Assembly: GCF_001279695.1 (NCBI RefSeq)
Contig: NZ_LGDD01000054.1
Coordinates: 1-9,773, forward strand
Source: Streptomyces sp. WM6378
Lineage (GTDB): Bacteria > Actinomycetota > Actinomycetes > Streptomycetales > Streptomycetaceae
Length of the DNA: 9,773 bases
Direction: 5' to 3'
The position numbers and the translations under genes were made by a program. Each line of letters opens with the position of its first letter. The stretch's first letter is position 1. Of the stretch, positions 5,255-9,773 are shown piece after piece. The notes under the pieces are model-generated. The model saw nothing but the letters and a program-made list of their open reading frames with translations. It was not told where the DNA came from and did not search any database.

Positions 5255-6960
5255 TCACACCGGCTGTAACGAACGAATACGCCGAACGTGGCGGTGGAGT
5301 ACCGGCACCCACCTCGAACCTGCACCCCGGCCTGGCGGGACCCGCCCGCCTTGCGTCCAGCACCTCACCCCCAACCTCGCTGTCGTCGCCGTCGACCTGT
5401 CAATCTCCTGCTGGAGCGCGAGCATCCGGGTGTGCGCGTCGTCGGCCTCGGTGGCGAGGGCGCGGGCTCGGGTGCAGGCCGTTTCGGCGGCGCCGGGTTC
5501 GTCGTCGGGGAGAGCCGCGGCGAGGGTGACCAGGGCGGTGGCCTCGCCGAGTACGTCGCTTGCGCGGGCCGCGAGTTCGGGCGCGACGCGCAGGTGCCGG
5601 ACGGCCTCGGCGGTGCGGCCCTCCTCGGCGAGCACCCAGCCGAGCAGGGTCAGGACGCGGGCCTCCGCATAGGGGTCGGCGCAGGCGCGGGCATCGGCGA
5701 GGGCGGCCTCCAGGGTGGGCGCCCAGTCGGCGAGGACCCGCCAGACCACGAGCGGCCACTGGGTCACGGCGATCCGCCAGGCCCGCTCGGGCCGGTCCTC
5801 GACGCGGGCCGCAGCGGCGATCAGGGCGAGGTCGTCGCGCTCGGCGGCGAACCAGCCGAGCGCCTCCTCGCGGCTGGTGAAGTCCCGTACGGTGGGCGGC
5901 TGTTGAAAGTCATCGGGCTGTACGAAGGCGGGCTCCCCGCCGGGTTCTGCGGCCTCGGACGCGGACAGCGCGGTCGCCACGCAGTGGTCGTACAGGCGCA
6001 GCCGGGCCGCGGTGCGGGCGGCCGGGTCGTGGCTCTGGCCACGCGCGTGGAGCCGGACCAGATCGTGCAGGACGTAGCGGCCGGGGGCGGTCTCGGTGAG
6101 CAGGTGCGCGGTGACCAGGCGGTCGAGGGCGCGGGCCGCATCCGGCAGGGCGTGCCGGCGAGCGCGGCGGCGCTGAACCGGTCGACGTGCGTGCCCGGGT
6201 GATGGCCGAGCGCGGTGAACAGCTGCGCGGCGTCGGCGGGGAGGTGGGCGGCGGTGAGCCGCAGCGCGGAGGCGACGCCGGTGTCCTCGGCGGCGAGCAA
6301 CGCGAGCCGCTGGCGCTCGTCGGCGAGCCGGTCGGCGAGGGAGGCGAGGCCGAGGGCGGGGAGTTCCACGAGCCGAGCGGCGGCGACCCGCAGTGCGAGC
6401 GGGCGGCCCGCCGCACAACTCGGCTGTGCGGCGGGCCGCTTGGGGCTCGGCGGCGGTGCGGTGCTCGCCGAGGACGCGGGTGAGCAGGGCCACGCTGTCG
6501 TCGGTGGCGAGGACGTCGAGGGCGAGGACGCGGGCGGCGTCGGAGGCGACGAGACCGGTGAGGCGGGCACGGCTGGTGACGACGGTGACACAGCCGGGTC
6601 CCGTGGGCAGCAGCGGGCGCACCTGGGCGGAGGTACGGGCGTTGTCGAGGACGACGAGCAGGCGCAGTTCGGCGGTGAGCGAGCGGAGGACACCGGCGGC
6701 GTCCGCCGACTTGGGCATCCGGCAGGGTGGAACGTCGAGAGCGACGAGGAACTCCCGCAGCAGCTCGGCCGGTTCGGGGTCCGAGGTGTCGCTGAACCCA
6801 CGCAGATCGGCGTAGAGCGACCCGTCGGGGAAGTCGGCACCCCGGCCGTCCGCGCCAACTCGGCCACGGTCACCCCACCCGGCGCCCGCGCGGCGGCCTC
6901 CAAGATCCACACGACCCGGTCCACCGTACGGCGCCGCCGCCGTCGGCCGTGCTCGCTCAT
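5255..6960 (-). pseudogene. Chimeric, frameshifted regulator: IclR-type HTH start joined to AfsR-like NB-ARC/TPR
   Basis: From an ATG at 6960 (GAGGTGG upstream) the first 42 residues read as the start of an IclR-family winged HTH (TVDRVVWILEAAARAPGG, then AELARTAGVP). The match stops at about 6835, before the recognition helix. From there a different frame gives the middle of an AfsR/SARP-type NB-ARC domain: FPDGSLYADLRGF, LLVVLDNARTSAQVRPLLP (Walker B), VTVVTSRARLTGL. Its P-loop is absent because the IclR sequence occupies that place. Near 6406 the frame must change to read GRPLALRVAAARL and the winged-helix part, and near 6148 it changes back to read ARALDRLVTAHLLTETAPG, then TPR-like helices down to about EADDAHTRMLALQQEI, ending at a TGA (5255). 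No single frame encodes a whole domain. Intact AfsR-like proteins are transcriptional regulators with an ATP-dependent switch; this copy should be non-functional. The two inner shifts are +1 and -1 in GC-rich runs and could be sequencing errors, but they would not explain the HTH/NB-ARC junction. Confidence 0.82.
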
Positions 6961-7189
6961 CCCGCCCCACCTCGCCCTTGTTGTGCGCCGTCGGCCAATG
7001 GCGCCGACACGGCCCGTCGATCCTTTCCCTCACCATTCCGACGAGCAAGCCGACCCCTCCCCCGCCCACAGACGTCACGAGGCCGGCAAAGAGACAAGAT
7101 CGTGAGACACGTTGCCGTGGCCACGCGTCGTCGCTGAGGCTCCGGCCGCCGTCCCGGCGCGGGGCCTGAGTCTGGCGGACCCGGCCAAC

Positions 7190-7740
7190 GCCGTCGCACA
7201 GGATGCAAGTGACGTCCGGACTGTTGTCGCTGTTCACCGTCAAGGTGAACACCAACTAGAGGTCGTTCGCCTCGTTGGAGCGGAACCCGGCTGGCCCGGT
7301 TGCCGTCACGTTGGGAGCGGTCCGGCTGCCGGACCATCAGGGGCCGGCCCAGGGCACCGTAGACGACCGGTGCGGCGAGTCGCGGTGGCGATCGCGACGG
7401 CGGGCAGGCCGTGCAACAAGAACGCCGTCTGCTTCGTTGATCGGGCACTGGACCTGTGCGACGTGGTTGTTGGTGAGCTGGTCTTTTCGGTCGGCCATGT
7501 ACTGGCCTGCCTGGATGAACTCGTCGAGCCCGTTCGCCGGGCCCTGTCGTACGGCAAGTACGGCCATGACCGCGCCCTTGATCCTCAGGGCCGCCGCCGT
7601 TGACGAGTTTGGTCGCTACGCACCCCTTCGTACGCGCCGTTCGAGGCCAGGCCGGTGGGACCTCTTGGCGCACCTCTTCTGCAGCGGCCTTCAAGCCACT
7701 GGGGCCATCGCGTCCAACTCGCCGAGATCGAGGCGGTGTT
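7190..7740 (-). pseudogene. Heavily decayed small gene of unknown family
   Basis: Coding-like pieces follow each other in order on the minus strand but in different frames. They are NTASIS (7740-7723), ELDAMAPVA (7720-7694), LKAAAEEVRQEVPPAW (7694-7647), a run from ALRIKGAVMAVLAVRQG to CPINEADG (7591-7424), hydrophobic FLLHGLPAVAIAT (7422-7384), LAAPVVYGALG (7379-7347), and NVTATGPAGF...NEANDL, then TAG at 7258-7256, then VFTLTVNSDN...CILCDG to 7190. Read together they suggest a protein with a charged helical N-terminus, one hydrophobic segment and a short C-terminal part with two cysteines. The longest piece (7567-7424) has an ATG with AAGGG upstream and could be a truncated gene start in its own right. 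I do not recognise the family. The last fragment and its interruption by an amber codon are the best evidence for decay; joining the most upstream pieces to it is inference. Confidence 0.45.
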
Positions 7741-7835
7741 GCGCGACTCCCGAGCGGCGGAGAACCCGGTGGCACCCCCGGCGAAGAGTTACTCAGGGGC
7801 GACATGAGGTGGATGGAGCGGATGAACATGGCGCC

Positions 7836-7869
7836 ACTATACATAGTGCGTATACATCCTGTGTATAGT
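7836..7869. promoter_or_regulatory. 34-bp symmetric TATACA element and -10 of the glycosyltransferase gene
   Basis: ACTATACA (7836-7843) and its exact reverse complement TGTATAGT (7862-7869) flank the palindrome GTATAC (7850-7855). The centre of the outer repeat and the centre of the inner palindrome coincide at 7852.5. TATACA thus occurs at 7838 and 7851 and inverted at 7862-7867. The right arm contains TATAGT (7864-7869), a good -10 for the plus-strand gene at 7881; the left arm gives TATAGT on the minus strand pointing at the decayed gene. No consensus -35 lies 17 bp from either. The layout fits a binding site for a dimeric regulator sitting on divergent promoters; which regulator is unknown. 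Confidence 0.5.
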
Positions 7870-7880
7870 CTCCCGCACCC

Positions 7881-9242
7881 ATGAACCGCTCCTGCCCGAC
7901 ACAGCCGAGATGGCCCCTGCCACTGGCTCGGGTGCTCACGAACGGCTGGCCACTCATGCTGATGCGCATATCCCGACAGGCAACCGACATCGCCCATTCC
8001 ATCCCAGGACTCCGCGCGAAGTACCGGCGATGGGATTGGCCCGCACTGGCGACAAGTGCCATAGCGGCTTTGGTCGTTGGCCTGGCATCACCCGTCCACA
8101 CCTCACAGCAGACGTGGGGTCTCATCGCCACGGTGGGCTATGCGTGCGCGAGCCTGGCGGCGGCCAGGTCGCCCGTGCGCTGGCCACACCTCGCCGGTTT
8201 CATCGCCGTCATCGGGACGGTGGCCGTGCCGCTGGTGTGGCTGACGGTCGCCGGCCTTGAGCAGATGGAGGTGGGAGTCGTCGAGCGAGGAGCCGACCTT
8301 CTGACCTCCTCCGGCACTCCCTATCTCCACCACCCCGTTGAGGTGCCGGACTTCAATCCGTACCTGCCGGGAATGACACTCTTCGGGCTGCCGCGTGTGC
8401 TGTTCGGGGACAGCATGCTCACCAGTGCCCGGCTGTGGTGTCTCGTCGGTTATCTGGCCACGGCCATCGGTGCCATGCGCGTGACGATGCAAGGGGTGTG
8501 TCGCTACGAACGTGGCTCCACCACGGCTACAGGAGTGCTGTGGCTCACGGCATGCCCACTGGTCGCTCTTCCCCTTGCCTTCGGTGGCGTGGATCCGCCG
8601 GTGGTCGGGCTCCTGTTGCTCGCTCTGGCGTGTGCGCATCGCGGGCGCCCCGGCCTCTCCGGTGTGGCGCTGGGTGTGGCGGCGTCGTTGAAGTGGACCG
8701 CGTGGCCGGCCATTCCCGTAGTTGCCTCCCTGCTGATGGCTTCCGGCGGCCGACGCCCGGCGGCGAAGTGTGTCGTCGTCTCGACGGGAGTCGGCGCGCT
8801 CGCCGTGCTGCCCCCGCTCCTGGTCGACCCCGCCGGGTTCTACCAGAACGTCGTCCTCTACCCGTTCGGGCTGAGCGCCACGACGTCATCGGCCGAGAGC
8901 CCGCTGTTGGGGCATCTGCTCGTCGCCACACTGCCGCACGGCAAGAGCGTCGCCGTGGCACTCATCGCCGTGAGCGCCGTGGCCGTCGCAGCCTCGCTCC
9001 TCATCCGTCCGCCGCGAACCGCGGCTGCCGCGGCCCACCGGCTCGGCTGGGGCCTGTCCCTGGCCATAGCCCTGTCCCCCGCCACCCGCGTCGGCTACGC
9101 CATCTACCCCGTCGTCCTCTTCGTCTGGCCGTCGCTCTGCCGTCTGACCCGCTCCACGAGGGGCAAGGACAGTACGGATACGGCGCAGTGGCGCGAAGGC
9201 CCGCCCGCTCGATCGCATCCGGGGCGGGCAGTTGCGCCCTGA
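7881..9242 (+). CDS. GT87-like polytopic membrane glycosyltransferase
   Basis: The 453-residue protein is a multispanning membrane protein of the GT-C fold, resembling GT87/DUF2029 polyprenyl-phosphate-sugar-dependent glycosyltransferases. These enzymes move a sugar (mannose in known mycobacterial examples) from a lipid carrier to an acceptor on the outer side of the membrane. About ten hydrophobic segments run from 53 to 420. The loop at 138-178, with SSGTPYLHHP and FNPYLPGMTLFGLP, matches the conserved first outer loop of such proteins, and GVAASLKWTAWP (261-276) matches the conserved Lys-containing segment of the family. The acceptor is unknown and no other glycan gene is nearby. The ATG at 7881 lies only about 5 bases beyond the start expected from TATAGT at 7864-7869 and has no ribosome-binding site, so the message may be leaderless; Met26 or Met28 also lack one. 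The last 35 residues are polar. A strong hairpin follows the stop. Confidence 0.8.
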   Translation: MNRSCPTQPRWPLPLARVLTNGWPLMLMRISRQATDIAHSIPGLRAKYRRWDWPALATSAIAALVVGLASPVHTSQQTWGLIATVGYACASLAAARSPVRWPHLAGFIAVIGTVAVPLVWLTVAGLEQMEVGVVERGADLLTSSGTPYLHHPVEVPDFNPYLPGMTLFGLPRVLFGDSMLTSARLWCLVGYLATAIGAMRVTMQGVCRYERGSTTATGVLWLTACPLVALPLAFGGVDPPVVGLLLLALACAHRGRPGLSGVALGVAASLKWTAWPAIPVVASLLMASGGRRPAAKCVVVSTGVGALAVLPPLLVDPAGFYQNVVLYPFGLSATTSSAESPLLGHLLVATLPHGKSVAVALIAVSAVAVAASLLIRPPRTAAAAAHRLGWGLSLAIALSPATRVGYAIYPVVLFVWPSLCRLTRSTRGKDSTDTAQWREGPPARSHPGRAVAP

Positions 9243-9270
9243 CCGGATGTGCGTGTTCGTCCGGTGCGGC

Positions 9271-9302
9271 CGGCCAGGTGGAACGGCAGCACCACCTGGC
9301 CG
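9271..9302 (+). terminator. Hairpin terminator after the glycosyltransferase gene
   Basis: CGGCCAGGTGG (9271-9281) and CCACCTGGCCG (9292-9302) form a perfect 11-bp GC-rich stem with a 10-base loop, beginning 28 bases after the stop codon. There is no U-tract, as is usual for strong hairpin terminators in Streptomyces. Its position separates the glycosyltransferase gene from the oxidoreductase gene downstream. Confidence 0.62.
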
Positions 9303-9455
9303 CGCTCGGCCGCGAGTGCTCGGCGGGCTCGACACGAACGCGCCAGTTCATGGCAGCGAACATGGACGGGTTCGGCGTGATCCGGACTTCCTGTGCACAT
9401 GGGCCCTGGCAGATGCTGACGGGGAAGGCGGGGCACGTGATCAAGGAGTGTACGT

Positions 9456-9773
9456 ATGGATTTCGGCGTTGTTCTGCAGACCGACCCGCCCGCCTCGGCC
9501 GTCGTGGATCTGATGCGGCGCGCGGAGAACAACGGGTTCCGCTACGGCTGGACCTTCGACTCGGCGGTGCTCTGGCAGGAGCCCTTCGTGATCTACAGCC
9601 GCATCCTGGACCACACCGAGCAGCTACTCGTTGGCCCGATGGTGACGGCTCCGGGGACAAGGTCGCTCGAAACGACCGCCTCCACCTTCGCCACCCTGAA
9701 CGACATGTACGGCAACCGGACGGTCTGCGGCATCGGGCGCGGCGATTCGGCGATGCGGGTGGCGGGCCGCAAG
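9456..9773 (+). CDS. LLM-class F420-dependent oxidoreductase (TIGR03842-like), N-terminal part
   Basis: The first 106 residues of a luciferase-like (LLM class) flavin/F420-dependent oxidoreductase are present; the frame is open to the window edge with no stop. It begins MDFGVVLQTDPPASAVVDLM and continues with GFRYGWTFDSAVLWQEPFV, LLVGPMVTAPGTRS, TASTFATLNDMYGNRT and CGIGRGDSAMRVAGRK, the characteristic N-terminal blocks of TIGR03842. This is half of a TIM-barrel that binds the deazaflavin F420 and carries out hydride transfer in the cytosol. From memory, family members often lie beside hydantoinase/dihydropyrimidinase genes, so such a gene would be expected to the right. The start is well fixed by AAGGAG at 9443-9448, 7 bases before the ATG. 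It is probably its own transcription unit, since a hairpin at 9271-9302 ends the gene upstream. No promoter hexamers could be picked out in the 150 bases before it. Confidence 0.9.
   Translation, partial: MDFGVVLQTDPPASAVVDLMRRAENNGFRYGWTFDSAVLWQEPFVIYSRILDHTEQLLVGPMVTAPGTRSLETTASTFATLNDMYGNRTVCGIGRGDSAMRVAGRK

Noticed and set aside
5288..6202. Plus-strand frame of 304 codons over the NB-ARC remnant
   Set aside because: It is the complement of the AfsR-like sequence and is very Gly-rich with no motif.
7231..7251. Perfect 8-bp hairpin TGTTCACC-GTCAA-GGTGAACA
   Set aside because: One or two such hairpins are expected by chance in 10 kb, and it lies inside a coding-like fragment that explains its sequence.
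6957..7997. Minus-strand frame of 346 codons spanning the decayed region and the operator
   Set aside because: It crosses the AT-rich promoter element and the start of the divergent gene, is Arg/Pro-rich, and only small parts of it coincide with the gene fragments described.
1..9773. CRISPR array, tRNA, rRNA or riboswitch
   Set aside because: No regularly spaced repeats, cloverleaf sequences or known riboswitch cores were seen on either strand by reading; a covariance-model scan would be needed to exclude small structured RNAs.

Overview
The window looks like chromosomal DNA of a Streptomyces or close high-GC actinomycete. Base composition is strongly GC-biased, spurious ORFs are open in almost every frame, and the recognisable proteins (secreted PHB-depolymerase-type esterase, AfsR-like NB-ARC sequence, GT87-type membrane glycosyltransferase, TIGR03842-type LLM oxidoreductase) are of Streptomyces type. 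It reads as accessory DNA: an insertion-sequence end on the left, two wrecked genes in the middle, and only short intact transcription units.

Layout, left to right. (1) Positions 1-92, minus: N-terminus of an IS5/IS112-type transposase running off the left edge, preceded by a perfect 15-bp inverted repeat (101-144). (2) 303-1781, minus: secreted poly(3-hydroxybutyrate)-depolymerase-family esterase with a fibronectin III domain and a Cys-bearing C-terminal module; its upstream region carries two exact copies of GGTTACGCA 40 bp apart. (3) 2161-2586, minus: small four-helix membrane protein with a plausible promoter. (4) 5233-2956, minus: a tightly coupled three-gene operon (ABC ATPase, ABC-2 permease, PAP2-like membrane protein) with GTGA and ATGA stop/start overlaps. 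(5) 5255-6960, minus: a dead chimeric regulator gene in which an IclR-type HTH start is joined, out of frame, to an NB-ARC/TPR region of AfsR type lacking its P-loop; two further compensating frameshifts lie inside the NB-ARC part. (6) About 7190-7740, minus: scattered, frame-hopping remains of a small gene of unknown family with an in-frame amber codon. (7) 7836-7869: a 34-bp symmetric AT-rich element immediately upstream of (8) 7881-9242, plus: a GT87-like polytopic glycosyltransferase whose mRNA may be leaderless, closed by a strong hairpin at 9271-9302. (9) 9456 to the right edge, plus: N-terminus of an F420-dependent LLM-class oxidoreductase.

How it fits together: the only clear functional unit is the ABC/ABC/PAP2 operon, which probably exports something across the membrane or processes a lipid phosphate there; the substrate cannot be read from the sequence. 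The regulator remnant lies directly upstream of that operon on the same strand, so the operon may have lost a dedicated regulator. No CRISPR array, tRNA or rRNA gene was seen. The least explained intact signal is the symmetric TATACA element at 7836-7869, which sits between a decayed gene and an intact divergent one and could be a binding site whose cognate regulator is not in the window.
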